The notes: generated by a model not told the origin, from the sequence alone. DNA of 13,323 nt from Clostridiales bacterium (GCA_021202325.1 JAJQDF010000284.1:1-13323), one strand, 5' to 3'. Positions 1 to 6,428 are shown, counted from the first letter of the stretch. Program-made: numbers and translations.

Positions 1-37
1 CTTAAAAATGAATAACGAAATTTTTAAATGAATTTAA

Positions 38-54
38 TTGAACAACTTGTTCAA
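38..54. repeat. Short perfect palindrome upstream of the S10 promoter
   Basis: Eight-base arms TTGAACAA and TTGTTCAA flank a single central C. The symmetry would suit a dimeric DNA-binding protein. It lies about 60 bases upstream of the -35 box, so it could be an operator, or a remnant of the preceding gene's 3' end, which is outside the window. As RNA it would be a 6-bp A/T-rich stem with a poor downstream T-run, a weak terminator at best. The surrounding 115 bases are very A/T-rich and such sequence yields palindromes by chance. No function can be assigned. Confidence 0.3.
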
Positions 55-101
55 AATATTTTGATTATCATTTTAAAAATTCGTTAATATTTCAAGAAAT
101 T

Positions 102-128
102 TTGCAAAAAAAGTCTTGCAAAAAAAGT
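102..128 (+). repeat. Tandem 13-bp direct repeat with A7 tracts over the -35 region
   Basis: The 13-mer TTGCAAAAAAAGT occurs at 102-114 and again at 116-128, a 14-bp period. The second copy supplies the -35 hexamer of the S10 promoter, and the first puts an A7 tract just upstream, where UP-element-like A-tracts help bind RNA polymerase alpha subunits. It may be a small duplication that strengthened the promoter or the footprint of a regulator. The repeat is seen directly; its role is inferred. Confidence 0.6.
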
Positions 129-144
129 TTTAATGAGATATAAT
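116..144 (+). promoter_or_regulatory. Sigma-A promoter of the S10-spc operon
   Basis: The -35 box TTGCAA (116-121; 4 of 6 consensus matches) is separated by exactly 17 bases from a perfect -10 box TATAAT (139-144). The predicted start is near 151, giving an rpsJ leader of about 227 nt. A7 tracts lie at 106-112 and 120-126. The spacing, the perfect -10 and the position ahead of the first ribosomal-protein gene make this the likely main promoter of the operon. The upstream rpsL-rpsG-fusA-tuf cluster, often adjacent in relatives, is not in the window. Confidence 0.8.
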
Positions 145-150
145 CTTATC

Positions 151-377
151 GTTGTGACATAGAGTGATGATACGGAAGGTTGCCGCCACCCACGAAGGCG
201 GGTTTTTCCGAGGAGCGATGTCCAGTTCATGAAACCGGGCGACAGGGTCACTGTACTAAATAAGGGGAAGCTATGGCTTCATTTATGTCTGCCCAATGGG
301 GCGATACACCCGGATAAGTGTGCAGTCGCCACTTGTCGTGCTGAAACTAATAGTACGAAAAGGAGGGGACTTTTTTT
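151..377 (+). promoter_or_regulatory. Structured 5' leader of the S10 operon (candidate ribosomal-protein leader RNA)
   Basis: A transcript starting near 151 can form several stems. GACAT (156-160) pairs with ATGTC (218-222) and encloses CGGAA/TTCCG (173-177/206-210), which encloses CCGCC/GGCGG (183-187/197-201). CAGT/ACTG (223-226/250-253) encloses ACC/GGT (234-236/246-248). ATAA/TTAT (260-263/283-286) encloses GAAGC/GCTTC (267-271/276-280). GGCGA/TCGCC (300-304/326-330) encloses ACAC/GTGT (306-309/318-321), and competes with GCCC/GGGC (291-294/299-302). TCGTGCT/AGTACGA (336-342/352-358) abuts the rpsJ SD. This stretch is markedly more G/C-rich than the DNA before it and has no convincing ORF. 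In other bacteria a product of the operon (L4 in E. coli) represses it through the S10 leader; a similar autoregulatory role here is inferred. The ligand is unknown. Confidence 0.65.
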
Positions 378-692
378 ATGGCAAACCAGAAAATCAGAAT
401 CAGTCTCAAAGCTTACGATCACAAGCTGATCGACCAGAGCGCAGCTCAGATAATCGAAACTGCAAAGAAAACAGGAGCTCAGGTCAGCGGACCTATACCG
501 CTTCCCACTAAGAAGGAAGTTGTTACTATCCTTAGAGCGGTTCATAAGTACAAAGATTCCAGAGAGCAGTTCGAGATGAGAACTCATAAAAGACTGATTG
601 ATATTCTCAACCCGACACCTAAGACTGTAGATGCTTTAACACGTCTTGATGTGCCCGCAGGTGTGGATATCACATTAAAAATTATGCAATAA
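378..692 (+). CDS. rpsJ: 30S ribosomal protein S10 (also NusE in antitermination)
   Basis: The protein is 104 aa, near the usual 102-103. S10 sits in the head of the small subunit and, as NusE, pairs with NusB in transcription antitermination and bridges to NusG. Family marks are SGPIPLPT (residues 37-44), the [17 protein letters not shown] stretch in the middle, and the C-terminal GVDITLKI strand. It is the first gene after the promoter and leader. The SD AGGAGGGG (361-368) is separated from the ATG by AC and seven T residues, an unusually U-rich spacer. It is followed by a 117-nt spacer rather than a tight junction. Identification is secure. Confidence 0.98.
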   Translation: MANQKIRISLKAYDHKLIDQSAAQIIETAKKTGAQVSGPIPLPTKKEVVTILRAVHKYKDSREQFEMRTHKRLIDILNPTPKTVDALTRLDVPAGVDITLKIMQ

Positions 693-700
693 TCCCAAAA

Positions 701-743
701 TGGTTTTTATATAAGTAACTGTTAACAGCTTATATTAAAACTA
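701..743 (+). promoter_or_regulatory. Long A/U-rich hairpin after rpsJ
   Basis: Starting 8 bases after the rpsJ stop codon, 701-707 pairs with 737-743 and 709-715 pairs with 729-735. That makes about 14 bp with one T-T mismatch and one G-U pair, closing a 13-nt loop (716-728) that contains the palindrome CTGTTAACAG (719-728). No T-run follows, so it is not a standard intrinsic terminator. It may be an mRNA-processing or stability element, or part of a regulatory spacer. Confidence 0.6.
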
Positions 744-751
744 GAATGATT

Positions 752-778
752 ACCCGTAAGCCTTCGGGTGAGAAGGGC
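752..778 (+). promoter_or_regulatory. Two mutually exclusive hairpins before the rplC ribosome binding site
   Basis: ACCCG (752-756) can pair with CGGGT (765-769). Alternatively GCCTTC (760-765) can pair with 772-778 (GAAGG, then GC with one bulged G), closing a 6-nt loop. The pairings share bases 760-769 and cannot coexist. The rplC SD (796-801) lies about 18 bases downstream. The layout resembles a small switch, but no effector or sequestering of the SD itself is visible, so the function is unproven. Confidence 0.4.
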
Positions 779-809
779 AATCCGCTGTAGATTTCAGGAG
801 GTGCGAGAA

Positions 810-1439
810 ATGAAAAAAGCTATTATGGCTAAGAAAATCGGTATGACACAGGTTTTCACTGAAGACGGACGCCTTATCCCTGTTACAGTTCTTGAAGCAG
901 GACCTTGCGCCGTTGTTCAGAAGAAGACAATGGAAAACGATGGCTACGAAGCCGTACAGGTTGGATTCGTAGATCAGAAAGAAAAACAGGCTAACAAGCC
1001 TATGAAGGGCCATTTCGAAAAGGCTGGTGTATCACTTAAGAAATACCTTAAGGAATTTAGATTTGAAGACGCTGCAAGCTATGAGATCGGCCAGGAAATC
1101 AAGGCTGACATCTTCTCCGCAGGAGATAAAGTAGATGTAAGCGGTGTTTCCAAAGGTAAAGGATACGCAAGTACAATCAAGAGATATAATGCGCAGAGAG
1201 GACCTATGGGCCACGGTTCAAAATCTCACAGAGTTACAGGTTCAATGGGCTCTTCAGCTACTCCCTCAAGCGTTAAGAAGGGTAAGAGAATGCCCGGACA
1301 TATGGGAGCTGTTAATGTAACACTCCAGAATGTTGAGATCGTTAGAGCTGACGCTGACAAGAACCTTATTCTTATCAAAGGCGCAGTACCCGGTGCCAAA
1401 GGCGCAATACTTGTAATAAAGGAAAGCGTAAAGGCTTGA
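810..1439 (+). CDS. rplC: 50S ribosomal protein L3
   Basis: The protein is 209 aa. L3 is an early-assembly 23S-binding protein whose extended loop reaches toward the peptidyl-transferase centre. Seen here: the N-terminal KKIGMTQVF (residues 8-16), GYASTIKRY (118-126), [12 protein letters not shown] (130-141), and the loop [20 protein letters not shown] (144-163). I chose the ATG at 810 because AGGAGG (796-801) lies 8 bases upstream and the protein then begins [11 protein letters not shown]; the reading frame is open further upstream to 768 but without a suitable SD. The gene ends TGATAA, and a perfect 7-bp inverted repeat spans the stop. Confidence 0.98.
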   Translation: MKKAIMAKKIGMTQVFTEDGRLIPVTVLEAGPCAVVQKKTMENDGYEAVQVGFVDQKEKQANKPMKGHFEKAGVSLKKYLKEFRFEDAASYEIGQEIKADIFSAGDKVDVSGVSKGKGYASTIKRYNAQRGPMGHGSKSHRVTGSMGSSATPSSVKKGKRMPGHMGAVNVTLQNVEIVRADADKNLILIKGAVPGAKGAILVIKESVKA

Positions 1440-1450
1440 TAAACTTTACG
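1427..1450 (+). promoter_or_regulatory. Hairpin across the rplC stop, directly before the rplD SD
   Basis: CGTAAAG (1427-1433) pairs perfectly with CTTTACG (1444-1450) across a 10-nt loop that holds the rplC TGA (1437-1439). The rplD SD AAAGGAGG (1451-1458) begins at the very next base. A ribosome finishing L3 would melt the stem, so the placement suggests translational coupling of L4 to L3, or a stability element. The coupling is inferred. Confidence 0.5.
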
Positions 1451-1466
1451 AAAGGAGGAAACAGAC

Positions 1467-2087
1467 ATGGCAAATGTTAAAGTATATAACATGAGCGGCG
1501 CAGAGGTCGGAACAATCGAACTCAGCGATGCAGTATTTGGTGTAGAAATAAATGAGCACGTTATGCACCTTGCGGTTGTGCAGTATCTTGCAAACCAGAG
1601 ACAGGGTACACAGAGTGCTAAGACTCGTTCGGAAGTACGCGGCGGCGGCAAGAAGCCTTTCAGACAGAAAGGAACAGGCCGTGCAAGACAGGGCTCCATC
1701 CGTGCTCCCCAGTGGACAGGCGGCGGCGTTGTATTTGCTCCCAAGCCCAGAGATTATTCTTTCAAACTCAACAAGAAGGTTAAGAGACTTGCTTTACAGT
1801 CAGCTCTTACAACAAAGGTTGTTGAGAACAAAATTATCGTTGTTGACAGTCTCGATTTAGCAGAGGCTAAGACAAAGGAAATGGCCAAGGTTCTTGAAAA
1901 CATTAAGGCCGGCAAGGCTTTAATCGTATTGGAGGACGGCAACAGAAACGCAGTTATTTCAGCAAGAAATATCCCCGAAGTTAAAACTGCTTCGGTTAAC
2001 ACTATCAACACATACGATATCCTTAAGTACAACAACATTGTTGTAACAAAAGAGGCTGTCGCTAAGATTGAGGAGGTGTACGCATAA
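1467..2087 (+). CDS. rplD: 50S ribosomal protein L4
   Basis: The protein is 206 aa, normal for the family. L4 binds domain I of 23S rRNA and sends a loop into the exit tunnel, where macrolide-resistance mutations occur in many species. That loop is visible at about residues 52-80 ([19 protein letters not shown], then RAPQWTGGG). The globular C-terminal half carries LVVLEDG-like strands (here ALIVLEDG) and [16 protein letters not shown] near the end. In E. coli L4 is the autorepressor of the S10 operon; whether it is here is unknown, but it is the first candidate ligand for the leader. SD AAAGGAGG (1451-1458). The stop shares one base with the rplW start. Confidence 0.98.
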   Translation: MANVKVYNMSGAEVGTIELSDAVFGVEINEHVMHLAVVQYLANQRQGTQSAKTRSEVRGGGKKPFRQKGTGRARQGSIRAPQWTGGGVVFAPKPRDYSFKLNKKVKRLALQSALTTKVVENKIIVVDSLDLAEAKTKEMAKVLENIKAGKALIVLEDGNRNAVISARNIPEVKTASVNTINTYDILKYNNIVVTKEAVAKIEEVYA

Positions 2088-2386
2088 TGGCAGATTTAAA
2101 GTATTATGACATTATACTTAAACCCGTTATAACAGAAAACAGCATGTCTATGATGGACAGCAAGAAATATACTTTCCTTGTACACCCGGATGCTAACAAA
2201 ATCCAAATCAAACAGGCTGTAGAGAAGATGTTTGAGGGTACAAAGGTTGAGTCTGTTCACACAATGAGGTATGACGGAAAAACAAAAAGAAGAGGCATGA
2301 TCTACGGAAAGACAGCCAGGACTAAAAAGGCTATCGTTAAACTTACTGCTGACAGCAAGGATATCGAGATTTTCCAGGGCATGTAA
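2087..2386 (+). CDS. rplW: 50S ribosomal protein L23
   Basis: The protein is 99 aa, full length. L23 lies at the exit of the peptide tunnel and docks trigger factor and the signal recognition particle. The KPVITENS motif (residues 12-19) contains Glu17, aligned by eye with the E. coli glutamate that contacts trigger factor. The basic loop [20 protein letters not shown] (residues 63-82) contacts 23S rRNA. The start overlaps the rplD stop by one base (TAATG), with the SD AGGAGGTG inside rplD (2071-2078), a classic coupled junction. The N-terminus [14 protein letters not shown] is typical. Confidence 0.97.
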   Translation: MADLKYYDIILKPVITENSMSMMDSKKYTFLVHPDANKIQIKQAVEKMFEGTKVESVHTMRYDGKTKRRGMIYGKTARTKKAIVKLTADSKDIEIFQGM

Positions 2387-2409
2387 TTTTGTAACCAGTA
2401 AAAAAGATA

Positions 2410-2425
2410 CACACGGTAGCGTGTG
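2410..2425 (+). promoter_or_regulatory. Perfect small hairpin in the rplW-rplB spacer
   Basis: CACACG (2410-2415) and CGTGTG (2420-2425) form a 6-bp stem capped by a GTAG tetraloop. It lies in the 72-nt spacer before rplB, 17 bases ahead of the rplB SD. No T-run follows, so it is not a terminator. It could be an mRNA-processing or stability element or a protein-binding site. The function is not known. Confidence 0.5.
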
Positions 2426-2458
2426 AGAATAGAAACGGATTGAAAGGAGTGTAAACAG

Positions 2459-3289
2459 ATGGGCATCAAGAGATATAAGCCTTATACACCATCCAGAAGA
2501 CACATGACGGTGTCTACATTTGAAGAAATAACAAAGAAAACACCCGAAAAATCCTTAGTTGTTCACCTTAAGAAAAACTCAGGAAGAAACTGCCAGGGTA
2601 AGATAACTGTTCGTCATAAAGGCGGCGGTGCAAAAATAAAATACAGATTAGTAGACTTCAAGCGCAACAAAGACGGTATTCCCGCAAAGGTTGTAGGAAT
2701 CGAGTACGATCCCAACAGAACAGCAAATATCGCTCTTATCGTTTACGCAGACGGAGCTAAGTCATATATCATCGCTCCTGTTGGCCTTAAAGTAGGCGAC
2801 ACAGTAATGAGCGGAGCAGAAGCAGAGGTTCGTGTAGGTAATGCACTTCCCATGAGAAACATCCCTGTAGGTGCTAACATCCATAACATCGAGATGAAAC
2901 CTGGCAAGGGCGGTCAGCTTGTTCGTGCAGCAGGAAATGTAGCTCAGCTTATGGCTAAGGAAGGCAAATATGCTACAGTTAAGCTTCCTTCAGGCGAGAT
3001 GAGACTTCTTCCCATCGACTGCAAAGCTACAATCGGTCAGGTTGGAAACCTCGACAACGAGCTTGTAACAATAGGTAAGGCCGGAAGAAAACGTCATATG
3101 GGTATCAGACCTACAGTAAGAGGTTCCGTAATGAACCCCAACGACCATCCTCACGGTGGTGGTGAAGGTAGAGCACCTGTCGGCCGTCCCAGTCCTATGA
3201 CTCCTTGGGGCAAACCTGCAATGGGTTACAAGACAAGAAAGAAACACAAAGCTTCGAACAAATATATCGTTCGCAGAAGAAACGGCTAA
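2459..3289 (+). CDS. rplB: 50S ribosomal protein L2
   Basis: The protein is 276 aa, standard length. L2 is a core 23S-binding protein at the subunit interface, needed for subunit joining and peptidyl-transferase activity. Visible marks: the N-terminal [16 protein letters not shown], the OB-like RNA-binding segment [16 protein letters not shown] (42-57), the SH3-like middle, and the C-terminal signature [18 protein letters not shown] (225-242), whose His230 and His232 match the conserved E. coli His229 region. The extreme C-terminus is strongly basic. SD AAAGGAG (2443-2449) is 9 bases from the ATG. Spacers on both sides (72 and 77 nt) are longer than usual for this cluster and carry hairpins. 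Confidence 0.98.
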   Translation: MGIKRYKPYTPSRRHMTVSTFEEITKKTPEKSLVVHLKKNSGRNCQGKITVRHKGGGAKIKYRLVDFKRNKDGIPAKVVGIEYDPNRTANIALIVYADGAKSYIIAPVGLKVGDTVMSGAEAEVRVGNALPMRNIPVGANIHNIEMKPGKGGQLVRAAGNVAQLMAKEGKYATVKLPSGEMRLLPIDCKATIGQVGNLDNELVTIGKAGRKRHMGIRPTVRGSVMNPNDHPHGGGEGRAPVGRPSPMTPWGKPAMGYKTRKKHKASNKYIVRRRNG

Positions 3290-3294
3290 TAATC

Positions 3295-3339
3295 TTTTCA
3301 CATTTGTGAAAGTGTTGATAACGATGGTAAAAATCATCG
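3295..3339 (+). promoter_or_regulatory. Two hairpins in the rplB-rpsS spacer
   Basis: The first is TTTCAC (3296-3301) with GTGAAA (3306-3311) around an ATTT loop, extendable by a G-U pair (3295/3312). The second is CGATGG (3322-3327) with TCATCG (3334-3339), including one G-U pair, around a loop of A/T bases. Neither is followed by a T-run. Their purpose is unknown; processing, stability or protein binding are possible. Confidence 0.4.
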
Positions 3340-3366
3340 GAATAAACGTAAAAGGAGGACAATCAC

Positions 3367-3651
3367 ATGGCCAGATCACTTAAAAAAGGCCCCTTCGCTG
3401 ATGAGCATCTCTTAAAGAAAGTTGATGCACTGAATGCGGCAGGTGAAAAATCAGTTATTAAAACATGGTCTCGTCGTTCTACTATTTTCCCTGAAATGAT
3501 CGGACATACAATCGCCGTACATGACGGAAGAAAGCATGTTCCCGTATATATAACAGAAGATATGGTTGGACATAAGCTTGGTGAGTTTGCTCTGACAAGA
3601 ACATACAGAGGTCACGGCAAGGACGCAGAAAAGAAATCAAAAGTACGTTAA
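3367..3651 (+). CDS. rpsS: 30S ribosomal protein S19
   Basis: The protein is 94 aa, full length. S19 forms a complex with S13 in the head of the 30S subunit, close to the A-site tRNA. The family signature is plain: [10 protein letters not shown] at the start, [20 protein letters not shown] in the middle and [20 protein letters not shown] followed by FRGH-like YRGHGK. The SD AAAGGAGG (3351-3358) is 8 bases before the ATG. The following gap to rplV is only 25 nt. S13, its partner, would be expected downstream of the window. Confidence 0.98.
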   Translation: MARSLKKGPFADEHLLKKVDALNAAGEKSVIKTWSRRSTIFPEMIGHTIAVHDGRKHVPVYITEDMVGHKLGEFALTRTYRGHGKDAEKKSKVR

Positions 3652-3676
3652 TCGGTTTGGAAGGAGGGTTTCGTTC

Positions 3677-4066
3677 ATGGCAAAAGGACACAGAAGCCAG
3701 ATTAAAAAGGAAAGAAACATTGCAACTCAGGAAAAAAGACCCCATGCATCGGTTAAATACACAGGCATTCCCGTTTCTAAAGCAAACATTGTTTTAGATC
3801 AGATAAAAGGAAAAGATGTTGCTACAGCAGCAGCTATCCTGGAGTACTCACCCAGATATGCTTCGGCTGTAATCGCTAAAGTATTAAAATCCGCAGTTGC
3901 AAATGCAGAAAATAACTTAGGTATGGATGTCAGCAAATTATATGTTGAGGAAGCTGTTGCAGGACAGGCTCCCACATTAAAGAGAATTCACCCTAGAGCA
4001 CAGGGCAGAGCTTATAGAATACTGAAAAGATCAAGTCATATATCCATAATCCTTAATGAGAGATAA
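3677..4066 (+). CDS. rplV: 50S ribosomal protein L22, N-terminally extended
   Basis: L22 binds all 23S domains and lines the exit tunnel with a beta-hairpin. At 129 aa it is longer than the usual 110-113. The extra part is a basic N-terminal tail (about residues 1-22, MAKGHRSQIKKERN and following) before the conserved core, which starts near HASVKYTGIPVSKANIVLD. The tunnel hairpin region EEAVAGQAPTLKRIHPRAQGR and the C-terminal ILKRSSHISIIL are normal. A similar tail is, as I recall, found in other Clostridia, so I keep this start; the SD AAGGAGGG (3660-3667) supports it. The rplV stop overlaps the SD of rpsC. Confidence 0.97.
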   Translation: MAKGHRSQIKKERNIATQEKRPHASVKYTGIPVSKANIVLDQIKGKDVATAAAILEYSPRYASAVIAKVLKSAVANAENNLGMDVSKLYVEEAVAGQAPTLKRIHPRAQGRAYRILKRSSHISIILNER

Positions 4067-4080
4067 GGAGGTAAAAGAGA

Positions 4081-4740
4081 GTGGGACAGAAAGTTAATCC
4101 ACACGGCTTAAGAGTCGGTATAATCAAAGATTGGGATACAAAATGGTATGCTGATAAAGAATTCGCTGATTACTTGGTTGAAGACGTGAATATCAGAAAG
4201 TTCATAAAGAATAAACTTTATGCTTCAGGCGTATCCAAAATCATCATCGAGAGAACAAATGACAGAGTTAAAATAACAATCAGAACTGCTAAACCCGGTG
4301 TTGTTATCGGAAAGAACGGTGCTGCTATCGAAGAGCTTAAGAACGAAGTTCAGAAGATCTCCAAGCAGAAGGTAAGCATCAATATCGAAGAGATAAAGAG
4401 ACCTGAGCTCGATGCACAGCTTGTTGCTGAAAACATCGCTGCACAGCTTGAAAACCGTGTAACATTCCGCCGTGCTATGAAGCAGGCTATGAGCAGAACT
4501 ATGAAGTTCGGCGCAAAGGGTATCAAGACAACAGTTAACGGACGTCTCGGCGGCGCTGAGATTGCCAGAGGCGAGAGCTACCATGAAGGTACTATTCCTC
4601 TTCAGACATTAAGAGCTGACATTGACTATGGTTTTGCAGAAGCTGACACAACATACGGAAAGCTTGGCGTTAAAGTTTGGATTTACAAAGGAGAGGTTCT
4701 CCCTGTAAAAGCAGCTAAAAAGGAAGGAGGCGCTGAGTAA
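4081..4740 (+). CDS. rpsC: 30S ribosomal protein S3
   Basis: The protein is 219 aa, typical. S3 forms part of the mRNA entry tunnel with S4 and S5 and contributes to helicase activity. The N-terminus [12 protein letters not shown] is classic. The KH type 2 domain carries the GKNG loop (residues 77-80) within [17 protein letters not shown]. The C-terminal domain shows [24 protein letters not shown] sequence and the ends of the S3_C fold ([11 protein letters not shown]). The start is GTG, preceded by AAGGAGG (4065-4071), which overlaps the rplV stop. Its own stop shares a base with the rplP ATG. Confidence 0.98.
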   Translation: MGQKVNPHGLRVGIIKDWDTKWYADKEFADYLVEDVNIRKFIKNKLYASGVSKIIIERTNDRVKITIRTAKPGVVIGKNGAAIEELKNEVQKISKQKVSINIEEIKRPELDAQLVAENIAAQLENRVTFRRAMKQAMSRTMKFGAKGIKTTVNGRLGGAEIARGESYHEGTIPLQTLRADIDYGFAEADTTYGKLGVKVWIYKGEVLPVKAAKKEGGAE

Positions 4741-5174
4741 TGTTAATGCCCAAAAGAGTCAAAAGACGTAAACAGATGAGAGGCAGACTTAAAGGCCGTG
4801 CTCTCAGAGGCAATAAAATTACTTACGGTGATTACGGTATCGTAGCGCTCGAGCCTAGCTGGATCACATCAAACCAGATAGAGGCAGCCCGTGTCGCTAT
4901 GACAAGATATATCAAACGTGGTGGTCAGGTTTGGATTAAGATATTCCCTGACAAACCCATTACAGCTAAACCCGCTGAAACTCGAATGGGTTCAGGAAAA
5001 GGCTCACCTGAGTATTGGGTAGCAGTTGTTAAGCCCGGCAGAGTTATGTTCGAGCTTGGCGGAGTTCCTGAGGAGACAGCAAAAGAAGCATTACGTCTCG
5101 CTACTCATAAGTTACCAATCAAGTGCAAGATTGTATCTCGTGCGGAACTGGAAATGGAAGGTGATAAGCAGTGA
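4740..5174 (+). CDS. rplP: 50S ribosomal protein L16
   Basis: The protein is 144 aa. L16 organises the A-site region of the 50S subunit and is a late-assembly protein. Conserved stretches seen are [35 protein letters not shown] (30-49) and [20 protein letters not shown] (78-97). The overlapping ATG (TAATG with rpsC) is chosen because Firmicutes L16 proteins begin MLxPKRVK and the SD AAGGAGG (4724-4730) is 9 bases away; an in-frame ATG at 4746 is the alternative. Its end overlaps rpmC by four bases (GTGA). Confidence 0.98.
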   Translation: MLMPKRVKRRKQMRGRLKGRALRGNKITYGDYGIVALEPSWITSNQIEAARVAMTRYIKRGGQVWIKIFPDKPITAKPAETRMGSGKGSPEYWVAVVKPGRVMFELGGVPEETAKEALRLATHKLPIKCKIVSRAELEMEGDKQ

Positions 5175-5380
5175 AATCTAAAGGCTACGTTTCAGATTTA
5201 ATGAACAAATCAGCAGCCGAATTAGGCAATGACCTTGTTGCTGCAAAGAAAGAATTATTCAATCTCAGATTCCAGAATGCAACTAACCAGTTGGACAATA
5301 CTGCAAGAATCAGAGAGGTTCGTAAGAATATAGCAAGAATTCAGACTATAATTACACAGAAAGAGAGAGCAGCTAACTAA
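5171..5380 (+). CDS. rpmC: 50S ribosomal protein L29
   Basis: The protein is 69 aa, normal. L29 is a small two-helix protein beside L23 at the tunnel exit and helps the docking of targeting factors. The family helices are visible: [28 protein letters not shown] and [19 protein letters not shown]. The start codon is GTG, overlapping the rplP stop as GTGA. The SD AAGGTGAT (5158-5165) sits inside rplP and matches the 3' part of the extended anti-SD. The overlap implies coupled translation. Confidence 0.96.
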   Translation: MKSKGYVSDLMNKSAAELGNDLVAAKKELFNLRFQNATNQLDNTARIREVRKNIARIQTIITQKERAAN

Positions 5381-5402
5381 TTAGCGAAAGGAGGCACATC
5401 TC

Positions 5403-5660
5403 GTGGAAGAAAGAAATCTTCGTAAGACAAGAGTTGGCATGGTAGTCAGCGACAAGATGGACAAAACGATCGTTGTTGCTGTTCAAGATAATGTTAGACA
5501 TCCTTTATACGGAAAAATCGTTAAGAAGACTTACAAACTCAAAGCTCATGATGAGAACAACGAGTGCAAAGTCGGCGACCGTGTAAAAGTTATGGAAACA
5601 AGACCTTTATCAAAGGATAAGAGATGGAGACTTGTTTCAATAGTAGAGAAAGCTAAATAA
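5403..5660 (+). CDS. rpsQ: 30S ribosomal protein S17
   Basis: The protein is 85 aa, full length. S17 is an OB-fold primary binder of 16S rRNA in the 30S body. The signature [20 protein letters not shown] (residues 7-26) is present, followed by the long basic loop with [19 protein letters not shown] and the conserved [20 protein letters not shown]. It starts with GTG, with SD AAAGGAGG (5387-5394) 8 bases upstream. Gaps on each side are 22 and 27 nt. Confidence 0.97.
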   Translation: MEERNLRKTRVGMVVSDKMDKTIVVAVQDNVRHPLYGKIVKKTYKLKAHDENNECKVGDRVKVMETRPLSKDKRWRLVSIVEKAK

Positions 5661-5687
5661 TCCTGTTACGAGAGGAGGCATATAAGT

Positions 5688-6056
5688 ATGGTTCAGCAAG
5701 AAACCAGATTGAAAGTAGCGGACAATTCAGGCGCAAAAGAGCTTCTTTGCATTAGAGTTCTGGGTGGTTCAACCAGAAGATATGCAGGAGTTGGAGATAT
5801 AATAGTTGCTGCGGTTAAAGACGCAACACCCGGCGGCGTTGTCAAGAAAGGCGACGTTGTTAAAGCAGTAGTAGTAAGAACAGTTGCAAGAGTAGGAAGA
5901 CCTGATGGTTCATATATCAGATTTGATGAGAACGCTGCAGTTATTATCAGAGATGACAAGAACCCCAGAGGTACTCGTATTTTTGGACCCGTTGCAAGAG
6001 AGTTAAGAGAAAAACAGTTCATGAAGATTCTTTCTCTCGCACCGGAAGTACTTTAA
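5688..6056 (+). CDS. rplN: 50S ribosomal protein L14
   Basis: The protein is exactly the usual 122 aa. L14 binds 23S rRNA at the subunit interface, contacts L19 and is the docking site of the silencing factor RsfS. It has the conserved start [17 protein letters not shown], the signature [20 protein letters not shown] (residues 30-49) and the C-terminal [14 protein letters not shown]14 traditionally opens the spc operon. No promoter is visible in the 27-nt gap before it, so it is probably co-transcribed with the S10 section. SD AGGAGG (5673-5678). Confidence 0.98.
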   Translation: MVQQETRLKVADNSGAKELLCIRVLGGSTRRYAGVGDIIVAAVKDATPGGVVKKGDVVKAVVVRTVARVGRPDGSYIRFDENAAVIIRDDKNPRGTRIFGPVARELREKQFMKILSLAPEVL

Positions 6057-6071
6057 GGAGGTGTAACGACA

Positions 6072-6407
6072 GTGGCCAATATCAAATTAAAAAAGGGCGA
6101 CAAGGTAGTTGTTATCGCCGGTAAAGACAAGGGCAAAGAAGGAAAAATCCTCCTTGTTGACAGAAAGAAAGGCAGAGTTATCGTTGAAGGCATCAACATG
6201 GTTTCAAAGCACACTAAGCCCAGTCCTTCAAATCAGCAGGGCGGCATAATCAGAAAAGAGAACTACATCGACGTTTCAAACGTTATGTATGTAATAAACG
6301 GAAAACCTACAAGAATCGGTTACAAATTAACAACAACCGTTAAAGACGGCAAAGAAGTAGTTGTTAAGCAGAGAATCGCTAAAAAGACCGGCGAAGTAAT
6401 CGACTAA
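6072..6407 (+). CDS. rplX: 50S ribosomal protein L24
   Basis: The protein is 111 aa, typical. L24 is one of the two assembly-initiator proteins of the 50S subunit and has a KOW fold. The KOW motif is clear at residues 7-33 ([20 protein letters not shown] and following), then [12 protein letters not shown]. The segment between SNVM and GKPTRIGY is short (YVIN) and lacks the CPxC cysteine pair found in some L24 homologues, so there is no zinc site there. It starts with GTG; the SD TAAGGAGGTG (6054-6063) overlaps the rplN stop codon. Confidence 0.97.
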   Translation: MANIKLKKGDKVVVIAGKDKGKEGKILLVDRKKGRVIVEGINMVSKHTKPSPSNQQGGIIRKENYIDVSNVMYVINGKPTRIGYKLTTTVKDGKEVVVKQRIAKKTGEVID

Positions 6408-6428
6408 ATCTGGAAAGGAGGTTAACAC

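Noticed and set aside
61..90. A second, weaker promoter (TTGATT 61-66, TAATAT 85-90, 18-base spacer)
   Set aside because: Both boxes match only 4 of 6 positions and the region is so A/T-rich that such pairs arise by chance; the promoter at 116-144 is clearly better.
313..321. Shared 9-mer GATAAGTGT between the S10 leader and the reverse strand after rpmJ (within 13190-13210)
   Set aside because: A 9-base match between two stretches of about 200 bases on either strand is not surprising, and the flanking sequence and structure do not align.
229..429. A 66-aa ORF in the leader overlapping the rpsJ start
   Set aside because: It has no SD, runs through the leader hairpins and into rpsJ out of frame, and its translation resembles no known protein. 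A four-codon ATG...TGA frame just before it (218-232) has an SD only two bases away, so a leader peptide is not supported.
279..587. Antisense ORFs over rpsJ and other genes (for example 279-587, 1226-1744, 2096-2503, 9073-9477)
   Set aside because: All lie opposite well-identified ribosomal-protein genes, lack SD sites and show cysteine/leucine/serine-rich composition typical of reverse-frame shadows.
701..743. Promoter inside the rpsJ-rplC spacer based on TATATT at 731-736
   Set aside because: No -35 hexamer is found at 16-18 bases and the A/T bases are explained by the long inverted repeat.
768..809. Extended L3 start at 768
   Set aside because: The extra 14 residues have no family counterpart, would be encoded in the spacer hairpin region, and lack an SD; the start at 810 has AGGAGG at ideal spacing.
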